Shown: positions 52,692 to 62,645 of the stretch, piece after piece
Position numbering within the stretch: position 1 is the first letter of the stretch
Layout of the letters: each line of letters begins with the position of its first letter
Source of the DNA: Chitinophaga pinensis
Lineage (GTDB): Bacteria > Bacteroidota > Bacteroidia > Flavobacteriales_D > Crocinitomicaceae
Direction of reading: 5' to 3'
Length of the DNA stretch: 64,000 bases
Assembly: GCA_943324745.2 (NCBI GenBank)
Contig: CALPMT020000002.1
Location: 1 to 64,000, forward strand
Notes under the pieces: model-generated
Told to the model about the DNA's origin: nothing
Database searches by the model: none
The model's input: only the letters and a program-made list of their open reading frames with translations
Program-made: the position numbers and the translations under genes

Positions 52692-53999
52692 CTATTCAGG
52701 TTCTTTAAGGATTCCTTCTAATTTCTCAAAAATAGATTTGAAGAAAGGACCTCTAGATTCTTTTTGAACAGGTTTTTCTTTTTTGTTTGTAGTTGGATCT
52801 TTTTCAGATACAGATTCGTTTAAATTTAATTTGTTTTTCAAATCAATAGATTGAAATCCTTTCAATACTAAACCAATACCCGTGGAATACATTGGACTTG
52901 TTAAGTTCTCAATGGTATTAGAACTTCCTAAATGCTCTGTAGGGTAACCAATACGTGTATCTATTCCGGTAATATATTCAAATAATTGTGTAATATGTTT
53001 TAATTGAGCACCACCGCCAGTTACCACAATACCACCACTCAATTTTCTTTCGAAACCAGAGTTTTTGATTTCATAATACACATGTTCAATGATTTCCTCC
53101 ATACGTGCTTGAATGATACTAGCCAAATTTCTTAATGAAATTTCTTTAGCCTCTTTGCCGCGTACACCTGGAATACAAACTACTTCATTTGTTTGACATT
53201 CACTCGCTAGAGCAGAACCATACTTCACTTTTAATGCTTCAGCATGTTTTTTCATAATGGAACACCCTTCTTTAATGTCTTCAGAAATGATATTTCCACC
53301 AAAAGGAATTACAGCTGTATGACGAATAATTCCTTCATGGAAAATTGCTATATCAGTAGTACCACCACCGATATCTACTAATACTACACCAGATTCTTTT
53401 TCATCTTCACTTAGAACAGCTTCAGCAGAAGCTAAAGGCTCTAAAATAGTATCTTTAATAACCAAACCTGCACGTTCTACACAACGATTAATGTTTTTTA
53501 CTGCAGACACATGACCAGTAATGATATGAAAATTTGCTTCTAAACGAGAACCTGCCATACCAATTGGCTCTTTAATACCATACTCGTTATCCACAATATA
53601 CTCTTGTGGAAGTGCATCTATAATTTCTTCCCCTGGTTCCATCGACAAACGATACATATCATCGCGCAAAGCATTGATATCATTGATTGTTATCAAATCG
53701 TCAGTTTTTCTTCGAGTCAATATTCCTCTATGTTGATAACTCTTTATGTGTTGACCTGCAATACCTACATTCACTACACGAATAATCAAATCACCTTCAA
53801 CACGAGATTGCGCTTCTTTTACAGCCAATTCGATTGAGTCAATAGTTTTTTCAATGTTAGAGACAACTCCACGCGAAACACCAAGAGAATCACTTTTCCC
53901 CATTGATAAAATTTCAATTTTACCATGTTCGTTCATTTTCCCAACGAAACATGCAATTTTCGTTGTCCCGATATCTAAACCTACAATTACTTGACTCAT
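52692..53999 (-). CDS. ftsA: cell division protein FtsA
   Basis: This 435-residue actin-like ATPase has phosphate-1 'VGLDIGTTKIACFVG', phosphate-2 'VLVDIGGGTTDIAIF', adenosine 'GIVVTGGGAQLKHI' and the SHS2 domain 'RVVNVGIAGQHIKSY'. The C-terminal amphipathic stretch 'GPFFKSIFEKLEGIL' should bind the membrane and so tether FtsZ filaments. It is four bases from ftsQ. Confidence 0.95.
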   Translation of the reverse strand: MSQVIVGLDIGTTKIACFVGKMNEHGKIEILSMGKSDSLGVSRGVVSNIEKTIDSIELAVKEAQSRVEGDLIIRVVNVGIAGQHIKSYQHRGILTRRKTDDLITINDINALRDDMYRLSMEPGEEIIDALPQEYIVDNEYGIKEPIGMAGSRLEANFHIITGHVSAVKNINRCVERAGLVIKDTILEPLASAEAVLSEDEKESGVVLVDIGGGTTDIAIFHEGIIRHTAVIPFGGNIISEDIKEGCSIMKKHAEALKVKYGSALASECQTNEVVCIPGVRGKEAKEISLRNLASIIQARMEEIIEHVYYEIKNSGFERKLSGGIVVTGGGAQLKHITQLFEYITGIDTRIGYPTEHLGSSNTIENLTSPMYSTGIGLVLKGFQSIDLKNKLNLNESVSEKDPTTNKKEKPVQKESRGPFFKSIFEKLEGILKEPE

Positions 54000-54003
54000 A
54001 ATT

Positions 54004-54825
54004 TTAATCTTCTTTCTGGTCTGATCCTAATTGTTTTTTACTACAAACTACCTGATTTTCATACTTAAGATTAATACAATCATAAGTACTCCAACCTTCG
54101 TAAGGGATACCCTCCTTGTAAAAGTCTGCTAATTTACGAAATTTTACTTTAACTTCCTCATTAGAAAGGGCACTTCCGAAAATTATTTTTTGCTCTCCCA
54201 CCCTAGGAACGAGTACAAAATCTCCATTCTTTTCTTTATGTATTTGACCAATTTGTAGAGAAAAGAATGGATCATTACAAACATACCGAGAAATTCGATA
54301 AATATCGTCTAATGAAAATTTAGTTATTAAATTTTTGTTGTTAATAATTTTATTGACTGTTAATCCATTGTTTTTATCAATAACATCCCCTGTAACCACC
54401 ACAACTCTAGCAGTGTACAGATATGATGGTGAAATAGTATGTCCTAATTCGTCTAAATAAAAACTCTCACCTAAATTATTAAAAACACGTGCAATCGGCC
54501 TGCGAATTTTCACGTTAATCGCCCAATCACCCCCTAATTTTGTATAAACATTGCACTCTAGCACTTCGGTCATTCCATTCACGAATTTTTCAATAGTGTT
54601 CAATTGAAGTTGATTGTTTATTTGATTTGGAGTAATCAATCCTTTTCTTTTCAATCGAACGTAAAGCTCTTTTTCAGTTAGAAAAGCATTTTCATCTTGA
54701 ATATCAATATGAATTTTAGGCGTTTTGAGGGCTGTCTTTTTTTGCTGACTATTTGTAATGGCCAGAATCGTAAGTATCACAGCTAAAAAGAGTATCCAAA
54801 TTGTTATTTTAAGCCAAAGTTTCAT
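54004..54825 (-). CDS. ftsQ: cell division protein FtsQ-like
   Basis: This 273-residue protein is bitopic: a short cytosolic start, one helix ('IWILFLAVILTILAI', about 8-24), then a periplasmic part with POTRA-like ('LTEKELYVRLKRKGLITPNQ') and FtsQ domains ('VKIRRPIARVFNN'). In Bacteroidota FtsQ is divergent, so the call rests on both shape and position between murC and ftsA. FtsQ links early and late divisome parts through FtsB/FtsL. Confidence 0.8.
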   Translation of the reverse strand: MKLWLKITIWILFLAVILTILAITNSQQKKTALKTPKIHIDIQDENAFLTEKELYVRLKRKGLITPNQINNQLQLNTIEKFVNGMTEVLECNVYTKLGGDWAINVKIRRPIARVFNNLGESFYLDELGHTISPSYLYTARVVVVTGDVIDKNNGLTVNKIINNKNLITKFSLDDIYRISRYVCNDPFFSLQIGQIHKEKNGDFVLVPRVGEQKIIFGSALSNEEVKVKFRKLADFYKEGIPYEGWSTYDCINLKYENQVVCSKKQLGSDQKED

Positions 54826-54851
54826 AAATAATAAATTAATTTACCGCAGGA

Positions 54852-56243
54852 TTACAAATTCAACGGAGCTGCATTATAGCTTAGTATTTTTTCTTTCAAA
54901 GGCTTCACTAAACGATCTATATCACCAGCTCCTACCGATAAAATAACTTGATTTGAAGTGAGCTCAATCCTATTTAGTAATTCTTCTTTATTTACCAATT
55001 GTTTTGATTGACATGAAATTTTAGCTAATAACACATCACTAGTAACTCCCTCCATTGGAAGTTCTCTTGCCGGATAAATTGGCAATAAATATAAATTATC
55101 TACTTGTGATAATTCACGTGCAAAATCTTCCATAAAATCGTTCGTACGCGAAAAAAGGTGAGGCTGAAAAACGATAGAAATTTGTTTTGTTGGATATAAT
55201 AATCTTACCGAATCAATCAATGCTTTCAATTCAGTCGGATGATGTGCATAATCATCGATATATACTATATTATTTGATTTAACATGATATTCAAAACGAC
55301 GTTTCACTCCTGAAAACGACTCTAAACCATGTCGTATTTCTTGTTCAGAAAGCTCGAGAAACACAGATAAAGCAATACATGCTAAAGCATTTTCAGCATT
55401 ATGAATTCCTGGTAAACCTAGAGCAATACTTTCCCATACATGTCCTTCAAAATATACGTCTATGACTTGTAACCCATTTTCATATCGTAGATTTTTACCT
55501 TGGAAGTCAGCTTCTTCAGCAAGAGAATAGGTCAATGTATTCGCAATTCTTTTTAATGGAAGTCCTTTTTTTATCACAAGTACACCATCAGTATTTATCA
55601 AATCAGCATATGATTGAAATCCTTTTAAAAACGTTTCTTCATCTCCGTAAATATCTAGGTGATCAGCATCACAAGCAGTTATTATTGAAGCAAATGGATT
55701 TAATTGTAAAAAGGAACGATCGAATTCATCTGCTTCTATTACAGTATATTCAGAAGTTGTAGAAGCAATAAAATTGGTGTTATAATTCGTAGAAATTCCA
55801 CCTAAAAAAGCATTACATTTCAAAGATGAAGTAAATAAAATATGAGCAAGCATAGTGCTAGTAGTCGTTTTACCATGTGTCCCTGCCACACATAATCCTT
55901 TAGAGTTATGTGTAATCAACCCTAAAATTTGCGCCCTTTTAAGTATCTTAAAATTCTGATTTACAATGTAATTGTATTCCAACATATCTTTAGGAATCGC
56001 AGGTGTAAATATCACCAATGTACTTTCTTTTTCTATCTGAGCACCAATTTTTTCACCTAAATCCTCAAAATGAATTGAAATCCCTTCTTCAATTAATGTG
56101 TCTGTCAAGGGAGAGGGAGTTTTATCGTAACCACTAACCTCAAAACCTTTCAAATTAAAATAGCGAGCAAGCGCAGACATTCCTATTCCTCCAATTCCTA
56201 AAAAATAGATTTTTTTGAATGCATTTAAATCCACATTTGTCAT
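54852..56243 (-). CDS. murC: UDP-N-acetylmuramate--L-alanine ligase
   Basis: This 463-residue Mur ligase has the N-terminal UDP-binding 'FLGIGGIGMSALARYF', the ATP loop GTHGKTT at 121-127, 'VIEADEFDRSFL', and the central 'NIVYIDDYAHHPTELKA'. It adds the first amino acid, L-alanine, to UDP-MurNAc in the cytosol. It overlaps murG by four bases (ATGA). Confidence 0.95.
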   Translation of the reverse strand: MTNVDLNAFKKIYFLGIGGIGMSALARYFNLKGFEVSGYDKTPSPLTDTLIEEGISIHFEDLGEKIGAQIEKESTLVIFTPAIPKDMLEYNYIVNQNFKILKRAQILGLITHNSKGLCVAGTHGKTTTSTMLAHILFTSSLKCNAFLGGISTNYNTNFIASTTSEYTVIEADEFDRSFLQLNPFASIITACDADHLDIYGDEETFLKGFQSYADLINTDGVLVIKKGLPLKRIANTLTYSLAEEADFQGKNLRYENGLQVIDVYFEGHVWESIALGLPGIHNAENALACIALSVFLELSEQEIRHGLESFSGVKRRFEYHVKSNNIVYIDDYAHHPTELKALIDSVRLLYPTKQISIVFQPHLFSRTNDFMEDFARELSQVDNLYLLPIYPARELPMEGVTSDVLLAKISCQSKQLVNKEELLNRIELTSNQVILSVGAGDIDRLVKPLKEKILSYNAAPLNL

Positions 56244-57334
56244 ACGATCAATTTTTCAATCTCATTTACAATTAATTCAGAAGCGTTTGGAATGGCATAA
56301 TTCTTTAATTTTTGCGCCATATCAATTCCATTTATTTCTTCCTTTAGCAACGAAATACTTGTTTGTATTAATTTTTCTTTTGCTTCTTTATCTGTTATCA
56401 ATATCACTGATTCTCCTAAAGCTTTTGCATTATGTGTTTGATGATCATCTGACACATTTGGCGAAGGAACTAAAATCGTAGGTTTTTGAATAATACTTAA
56501 TTCAGAAACAGACATTGCACCAGCCCTAGAAATAATTACATCAGCTGCAGCGTAAGCTAAATCCATTTCTTTGATAAATTCAAATAAATGAATTCCTTGA
56601 GATTTAAGTTCGGCTTCTTGCTTTGCATAGTTAGGATAATAGAACTTTCCACACTGCCAAATGACCTGAGTATTTGAATTCGTAATGCTTTCTTTATTTT
56701 CCATTAAACTCTCGTTCAAAGTCTTTGCTCCGAGACTGCCACCAATGATTAGTATCGTTTTTTTGGATGAATCTAAATAAAAATGTTGAATTGCCCTTTC
56801 TTTTTTACCTTCAATATGAACCATTTCATTTCGAACAGGATTACCTGTTAGTACAATTTTCTCTTTTGGGAAAAATGAATCCAACCCTTGATATGCAACA
56901 CATAATTTAGAGACTACTTTAGAGAGAATTCGATTCGTTTTTCCAGGGAAAGAATTTTGTTCTTGAACAACAGTAGGTATATTAATTAATGAAGCGATAC
57001 GTAATATTGGTCCTGATGCATAACCCCCAACACCAACTACTATTTGTGGATTAAACTTCTTTAAAATAAAATATGCTTTGATTAAACTAAACACCAATTT
57101 AAAAGGCAACACAAAATTTGAAAATGTTATTCTGCGTTGAAAACCTGTAATTGGTAGCCCAATAATATTATATCCAGCTTGAGGAACTTTTTCCATCTCC
57201 ATTTTACCTAATGCACCAACAAACAAAATATCAGCAGATGGATTACGACGTTTTATTTCATTTGCAATTGCAATTGCTGGGAAGATATGTCCTCCTGTTC
57301 CTCCTCCTGATATGATTATTTTTTGTGTGCTCAT
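56240..57334 (-). CDS. murG: UDP-GlcNAc--MurNAc-pentapeptide lipid GlcNAc-transferase MurG
   Basis: This 364-residue GT-B enzyme has the N-terminal 'GGGTGGHIFPAIAIA' (10-24), 'VVGVGGYASGP', and the C-terminal donor site 'SRAGAMSVSELSIIQKPTILVP'. It adds GlcNAc to lipid I at the inner membrane, giving lipid II. It is 63 bases from ftsW and overlaps murC. Confidence 0.96.
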   Translation of the reverse strand: MSTQKIIISGGGTGGHIFPAIAIANEIKRRNPSADILFVGALGKMEMEKVPQAGYNIIGLPITGFQRRITFSNFVLPFKLVFSLIKAYFILKKFNPQIVVGVGGYASGPILRIASLINIPTVVQEQNSFPGKTNRILSKVVSKLCVAYQGLDSFFPKEKIVLTGNPVRNEMVHIEGKKERAIQHFYLDSSKKTILIIGGSLGAKTLNESLMENKESITNSNTQVIWQCGKFYYPNYAKQEAELKSQGIHLFEFIKEMDLAYAAADVIISRAGAMSVSELSIIQKPTILVPSPNVSDDHQTHNAKALGESVILITDKEAKEKLIQTSISLLKEEINGIDMAQKLKNYAIPNASELIVNEIEKLIV

Positions 57335-57397
57335 TACATTTTATTTTATTAAAATGGGGATGTTAAAATGCACATCCTTACATACAGTGCAACATTA

Positions 57398-58582
57398 TTA
57401 CTCCTCATCCGAAGAAATTTCGGATTTGATATTTTTAGATTGTTTATAAGCAATCGATTGTACCATTCCAATAGCAAGACAAGTCATAATAAGTGCAGAG
57501 CCTCCCATTGCAAGTAATGGCATATTTTGTCCGGTAACAGGGAAAATTCGCGTACAAACCATCATATTTACAGTTGCTTGTGTTAAGAGTAATATTCCAA
57601 TTCCAATACATAGATATGTTTCAAATAATTTATCTGAACGTAGACCGATACGAATAATTCTAAAAAGCAAAATACAGTATAATAAAATCAAGATAATTGC
57701 TGATAAGGATCCGAACTCTTCAACAAAACTTGAGAAATAAAAATCTGCATAAGCTTCTGGGAGGTATTCTTTCAATTTTCCGTCACCTACACCCTGACCA
57801 AAAAGACCTCCATTAAAAATGGCTAATTCAGCATTTAATGCTTGAGCATTTGCTTGAATATTTTGATCTTGACCTTGTTTGTTTTCATTATCATATCGAT
57901 TTGTTAATCGATTTTTCCAAGTGTCAAAACGTGGTAAAATATTCGCAGAAGGTAAAGATAAATGAAGTAATATAACTAGTCCAGCTAATGCTAAACCACC
58001 AAATATTGCCGCTAACATTTTAGTAAATGGAAATTTACCGATAATTAACAATAAAAATGATATACAAAATAATAGGAAAGCAGTAGAAAAGTTATCTTTA
58101 AAAATAAGTCCGCAAATAACGATAATTGGGAGCATAATTGGCCAAAAACCACTTTTCCAGTTGTTAAAATATTCTTTCTTCTTCACCAACAAACGAGATA
58201 GGTAAACAATTAACCCAAGCTTTGCAAAATCCGACGATTGGAAGGTTAATCCTACAAACGGAATACGTATCCATCTACCGGCATCATTTACTTTGGTTCC
58301 GAAGAAAAAGGTAAATAAAAGTAAAAGAATAGATGCATAAAACATCAAACGTGCAAACTTAGAAAAGTAAGATGGATCTTTACGGTGTATCCAAAACATA
58401 GCACTAAATCCAAGTATTACATAAATCAAATGTTTAAATAAATACTTAAAAGGTGTTCCACCTTCAATTTTTACTAGAATTGGGACAAAACTATAAACAC
58501 TCACTAACGAAAAGGTTAGTAATATCAGCGTGATCACCCAAATACCGCGATCTCCTTTGAGGTATGAGAAAAACTTATTCAA
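57398..58582 (-). CDS. ftsW: FtsW, SEDS-family septal peptidoglycan polymerase
   Basis: This 394-residue polytopic SEDS protein has about ten helices. It has 'SSDFAKLGLIVYLS', 'GLFGQGVGDGKLKEYLPEAYADFYFSSFVEEFG' (the loop with the conserved acid), and 'FPVTGQNMPLLAMGGSAL'. FtsW polymerises lipid II at the septum with its partner FtsI, whose gene is upstream in the same cluster. Confidence 0.94.
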   Translation of the reverse strand: MNKFFSYLKGDRGIWVITLILLTFSLVSVYSFVPILVKIEGGTPFKYLFKHLIYVILGFSAMFWIHRKDPSYFSKFARLMFYASILLLLFTFFFGTKVNDAGRWIRIPFVGLTFQSSDFAKLGLIVYLSRLLVKKKEYFNNWKSGFWPIMLPIIVICGLIFKDNFSTAFLLFCISFLLLIIGKFPFTKMLAAIFGGLALAGLVILLHLSLPSANILPRFDTWKNRLTNRYDNENKQGQDQNIQANAQALNAELAIFNGGLFGQGVGDGKLKEYLPEAYADFYFSSFVEEFGSLSAIILILLYCILLFRIIRIGLRSDKLFETYLCIGIGILLLTQATVNMMVCTRIFPVTGQNMPLLAMGGSALIMTCLAIGMVQSIAYKQSKNIKSEISSDEE

Positions 58583-58589
58583 CGAATAA

Positions 58590-59936
58590 TTATAATGCTC
58601 TTACAGCTGATTTAAACTGATTCCCTCTATCCTCATAGTTTTCAAAAAGATCGAAACTTGCACATGCTGGCGACAACAATACTGTTTCATCTTTTTTTGC
58701 TAAACGATAACCATAACTCACTGCTTCCATCGCTGATCCAGCCTCAACAATGGTCTCTACAACTCCATTGAAAGTGTCTTTGATCTTTTGATTGTCAGTC
58801 CCTAAACAGATAATCGCTTTTACTTTATCTTTTACTAAATCTGATAGTTCAGAATAGTCGTTACCTTTATCCACACCTCCTACGATCCAAACCGTTGGAG
58901 CATCCATACTTTCCAATGCAAACCATGTAGAATTTACATTTGTAGCTTTTGAGTCATTGATAAACGAAATACCATGAACTTTTGCAACAAACTCCAAACG
59001 GTGTTCTACATTTTGGAAATCAGTGAAACTATCTCTTACCACCTCCTTACGGATTTCAACTAAACGTGAAGCGATTCCTGACGCTAACGAATTTTGCACA
59101 TTGTGCTTGCCTTTTAAGGCTAAATCATGAATTGACATAATAAACGGATCTTTATTTATATTTAAGGTTAATTGTTTTTCATCTGCAAAACCACCATTTT
59201 CAATTACTTTACGCAGTGAGAATGGCAGTGAGTTTACTTCTGTTTTTAATTTTTCAAGGCTTGAAATAATTACCTCATCATCTGCATTATAGATGAAAAA
59301 GTCGTTTTGACCTTGATTTTGAATAATTCTAAATTTTGAGTTAACATAATTTTGCATGTCGAACTCATAGCGATCTAAATGATCAGGGGTGATATTCAAC
59401 AAGATTGAGATGTCGGCTTTAAAATCGAACATTCCATCTAATTGGAAAGAGCTTAGTTCTAAGATGTACCAATCGAAATTATCTTCAGCTACTTGTTTTG
59501 CAAAACTTTTTCCAACATTACCAGCAAGACCTACATTTAATCCAGCCTTTTGGAATGTATGGTAAGTCAGCATAGTTGTAGTTGTTTTACCATTACTTCC
59601 TGTGATACAAACCGTTTTTGCAGTATTATAGTAACCTGCAAATTCAATTTCTGATATCACGGGAATTTTTCTATCCAAAAATTGTTTAACAATAGCTACT
59701 TTATCAGGTATTCCAGGGGACTTCACAACAATATCTGCATCTTGAATTAATTCCAATGAGTGCTTTCCTTCCTCCCAAGCAATATCATATTGATTTAGTT
59801 CATCTTTATAATCCGTTGAAATTTGACCAAAATCAGACACAAATACTTTCCATCCTTGTTTTTTCCCAAGAATAGCTGTACCAACTCCACTTTCACCAGC
59901 ACCTAAAATCACTAAATATTTACCTTCGCCTTTCAT
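58590..59936 (-). CDS. murD: UDP-N-acetylmuramoyl-L-alanine--D-glutamate ligase
   Basis: This 448-residue Mur ligase has the ATP loop 'GSNGKTTTT' (113-121), N-terminal 'LGAGESGVGTAILG', 'NITPDHLDRYE' and the central 'FINDSKATNVNSTWFAL' typical of MurD. It adds D-glutamate in the cytosol. It lies between mraY (one base) and ftsW (seven bases). Confidence 0.95.
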   Translation of the reverse strand: MKGEGKYLVILGAGESGVGTAILGKKQGWKVFVSDFGQISTDYKDELNQYDIAWEEGKHSLELIQDADIVVKSPGIPDKVAIVKQFLDRKIPVISEIEFAGYYNTAKTVCITGSNGKTTTTMLTYHTFQKAGLNVGLAGNVGKSFAKQVAEDNFDWYILELSSFQLDGMFDFKADISILLNITPDHLDRYEFDMQNYVNSKFRIIQNQGQNDFFIYNADDEVIISSLEKLKTEVNSLPFSLRKVIENGGFADEKQLTLNINKDPFIMSIHDLALKGKHNVQNSLASGIASRLVEIRKEVVRDSFTDFQNVEHRLEFVAKVHGISFINDSKATNVNSTWFALESMDAPTVWIVGGVDKGNDYSELSDLVKDKVKAIICLGTDNQKIKDTFNGVVETIVEAGSAMEAVSYGYRLAKKDETVLLSPACASFDLFENYEDRGNQFKSAVRAL

Positions 59937-59937
59937 C

Positions 59938-61185
59938 TTATCTTACTTTAAGCGTTACGATAGTAATCACGGCTAATAAAACAGCAACAATCCAAAAACG
60001 GGAAACAATTTTCGCTTCATGAATTCCTTTTTTCTGATAATGGTGGTGAAGTGGTGCCATTAAGAAAATTCTTCTCCCTTCACCAAAACGTTTTTTTGTT
60101 AGTTTGAAATATCCAACTTGAATCATGACAGATAAGTTTTCAATCAAGAAAACACCACACAATACAGGTATTAATAATTCTTTACGCACCGAAATTGCAA
60201 ATACAGCGATGATTCCACCTAATGCTAAACTACCTGTATCTCCCATGAATACTTGTGCTGGGTAAGAATTGTACCATAAGAATCCAATACATGCCCCAAC
60301 GAATGCAGAGATAAAGACCACTAACTCTTCAGCAGCAGGTATATACATTACATCTAAGTAGTCTGCAAAACGTACATTCGAACTCACATACGCAAAAATG
60401 GCAAGTGCAATACCAATTATCGCTGAAGTTCCTGTTGCTAGCCCATCTAATCCATCCGTAATGTTTGCTCCATTCGAAACAGCAATCACAATAAAAATTA
60501 CTATTGGAATAAAAATCAACCAACCCCAAGACTTGTTTACATCATGTACCATCCAGTTGTAATTAAACTCATTTCCTTTAATGAATGGAATTGTTGTAGT
60601 CATGTCACGTGTTTCAATCCAAACAGAGTTTGAATCTTTTGCAAATTCTGCATGGTGGCTATTTACAACACGTTCGTCTTGCGTTAGTACATGTGATTTA
60701 GGAACTAACTTATGCACTTTAACATTGTCATTAAAATACAAAATGGAACCAACGATAATTCCCACACCAATTTGTCCAACTACTTTAAATTTTCCTGCTA
60801 AACCTTCTTTGTTTTTCTTAAATACTTTGATATAATCATCTAAAAATCCAATCAACCCTAACCAAATTGTGGAAATCAACATCGTGATAACATATACGTT
60901 ATGTAGTTTCGCAAACAAAAGTGTAGGAATTATAATAGCACTTAAGATGATGATTCCTCCCATTGTTGGAGTTCCTGATTTTTCAACTTGTCCTGCAAGT
61001 CCTAAATCACGCACTGTTTCACCAATTTGTTGACGACGTAATAGATTAATTAATTTTTTTCCAAAAACGATAGAAATAATTAAGGAAACGATCAAAGCAA
61101 GTGCAGCTCTGAACGAAATAAAATGAAACAATCCAGCTCCAGGAACATTCCATTTGTCTAGTAAGTCGAATAAATAGTATAGCAT
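59938..61185 (-). CDS. mraY: phospho-MurNAc-pentapeptide translocase MraY
   Basis: This 415-residue, ten-helix enzyme has '[11 protein letters not shown]', '[11 protein letters not shown]' (the Asp pair), '[13 protein letters not shown]' and '[12 protein letters not shown]', all diagnostic. A periplasmic insert at about 165-220 is typical of Bacteroidota MraY. It attaches the muramyl pentapeptide to undecaprenyl phosphate, making lipid I. Its ATG overlaps the murE stop by one base. Confidence 0.96.
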   Translation of the reverse strand: MLYYLFDLLDKWNVPGAGLFHFISFRAALALIVSLIISIVFGKKLINLLRRQQIGETVRDLGLAGQVEKSGTPTMGGIIILSAIIIPTLLFAKLHNVYVITMLISTIWLGLIGFLDDYIKVFKKNKEGLAGKFKVVGQIGVGIIVGSILYFNDNVKVHKLVPKSHVLTQDERVVNSHHAEFAKDSNSVWIETRDMTTTIPFIKGNEFNYNWMVHDVNKSWGWLIFIPIVIFIVIAVSNGANITDGLDGLATGTSAIIGIALAIFAYVSSNVRFADYLDVMYIPAAEELVVFISAFVGACIGFLWYNSYPAQVFMGDTGSLALGGIIAVFAISVRKELLIPVLCGVFLIENLSVMIQVGYFKLTKKRFGEGRRIFLMAPLHHHYQKKGIHEAKIVSRFWIVAVLLAVITIVTLKVR

Positions 61186-62645
61186 TATTTCTCTAGTTTT
61201 TCAAAAAGGTTAGTTACAATTTTTAGGTCATCAAAAGGGTGTTTCACCCCTTTAATTTCTTGATAGGTTTCGTGGCCTTTACCAGCAATTAAGATGATAT
61301 CGTTTGGTTCAGCCATCGCACAAGCTGTTTTTATTGCTTGTTCTCTATCGGTTATCGACAATGTTTTTTTATAGTATTGTCCTTCTACCCCTTCCATCAT
61401 TTGTGCAATAATATCTTCCGGATTTTCGGAACGAGGATTATCGGAAGTAATGATTACTTTGTCGCTCAAAGCACAAGCAACTGCAGCCATTTTTGGTCTT
61501 TTAGTAGTGTCTCTATCGCCACCACAACCAACAATGGTATAAACTGTTTCATTTTTAGTACGAATAGAAGCAATCGTTTGAAGCACGTTCTCTAAAGCAT
61601 CAGGTGTGTGAGCATAATCAACAATAGCAGTAATTCCACCTTCGCTTCTTACCTGTTGAAAACGACCTACAACCGCATCCAGTTTACTTATAACCGTCAA
61701 TGTTTCAATTTTATCTTGCTCTAAAAGAACAGCAACTGCATACACTGCTAATAAATTATATGCATTAAATGAACCTAATAATTTTGTCCAAACTTCTTGG
61801 CCATCTATCGTTAAAACCAATCCAGAAAATTGATTTTCGATAATTTTCACTTTGAAGTCTGCTGGTGTTTTCATGGCATACGAAGCTTTATGTGCATTCG
61901 TATTTTGAAGCATTACCGTTCCATTTTTATCATCGGTATTTGTCAATGCAAAAGCGTCTTTATTCAAAGCGTCAAAAAAGCCTTTTTTAGCTTTAATATA
62001 TTCTTTAAATGAACCATGATAATCTAAGTGATCATGTGTAATATTAGTAAATACACCTCCAGTAAAACTTAAACCACTAATTCTATGTTGCACTACAGCA
62101 TGAGAACTCACTTCCATAAAGCAATATTCACATCCTTCAAGCACCATTTGTGCTAATAAAGCGTTTAAAGTTACTTGATCTGGCGTGGTATGAGTCGCAG
62201 GAACTTCCACTGTTCCAATTTTATTTACGACTGTCGATAATAAACCAACTTTGTACCCTAATTCTGTAAATACTTTATGTAAAAGCGTTACTATCGTCGT
62301 TTTTCCATTTGTACCTGTAACTCCTACCAATTTCAAAGCAGATGAAGGATGTTCATAAAAATTGGATGCAACCACCCCTAATGCAAACGAAGTGTCTTTT
62401 ACAATAATCAATGTAACATCTGTAGGAACTTTAAATTCTACTTCAGAAAAAATAGCTTTACATCCTTGTTGAATTACGTTGGTAATAAATGAATGGCCAT
62501 CTACTTGCGTACCTTTAATTGCTACAAACAAAGTGCCTTCTACAGCTTTTCTGGAGTCAAAAACGATTTGATCAATAGCAACTGATACATCTCCCTGAAC
62601 AGAAAGTATATCGCAATTAATTAATATGTCGTTGAGTTTTTTCAT
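61185..62645 (-). CDS. murE: UDP-MurNAc-tripeptide synthetase (meso-DAP type)
   Basis: This 486-residue Mur ligase starts at the ATG at 62645 in a TGATG overlap with the ftsI stop. Its ATP loop is '[14 protein letters not shown]', followed by '[15 protein letters not shown]' and '[14 protein letters not shown]'. The specificity motif reads DNPR ('[12 protein letters not shown]'), the pattern of meso-diaminopimelate-adding enzymes rather than the L-lysine type. It adds the third residue of the stem peptide. Confidence 0.95.
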   Translation of the reverse strand: MKKLNDILINCDILSVQGDVSVAIDQIVFDSRKAVEGTLFVAIKGTQVDGHSFITNVIQQGCKAIFSEVEFKVPTDVTLIIVKDTSFALGVVASNFYEHPSSALKLVGVTGTNGKTTIVTLLHKVFTELGYKVGLLSTVVNKIGTVEVPATHTTPDQVTLNALLAQMVLEGCEYCFMEVSSHAVVQHRISGLSFTGGVFTNITHDHLDYHGSFKEYIKAKKGFFDALNKDAFALTNTDDKNGTVMLQNTNAHKASYAMKTPADFKVKIIENQFSGLVLTIDGQEVWTKLLGSFNAYNLLAVYAVAVLLEQDKIETLTVISKLDAVVGRFQQVRSEGGITAIVDYAHTPDALENVLQTIASIRTKNETVYTIVGCGGDRDTTKRPKMAAVACALSDKVIITSDNPRSENPEDIIAQMMEGVEGQYYKKTLSITDREQAIKTACAMAEPNDIILIAGKGHETYQEIKGVKHPFDDLKIVTNLFEKLEK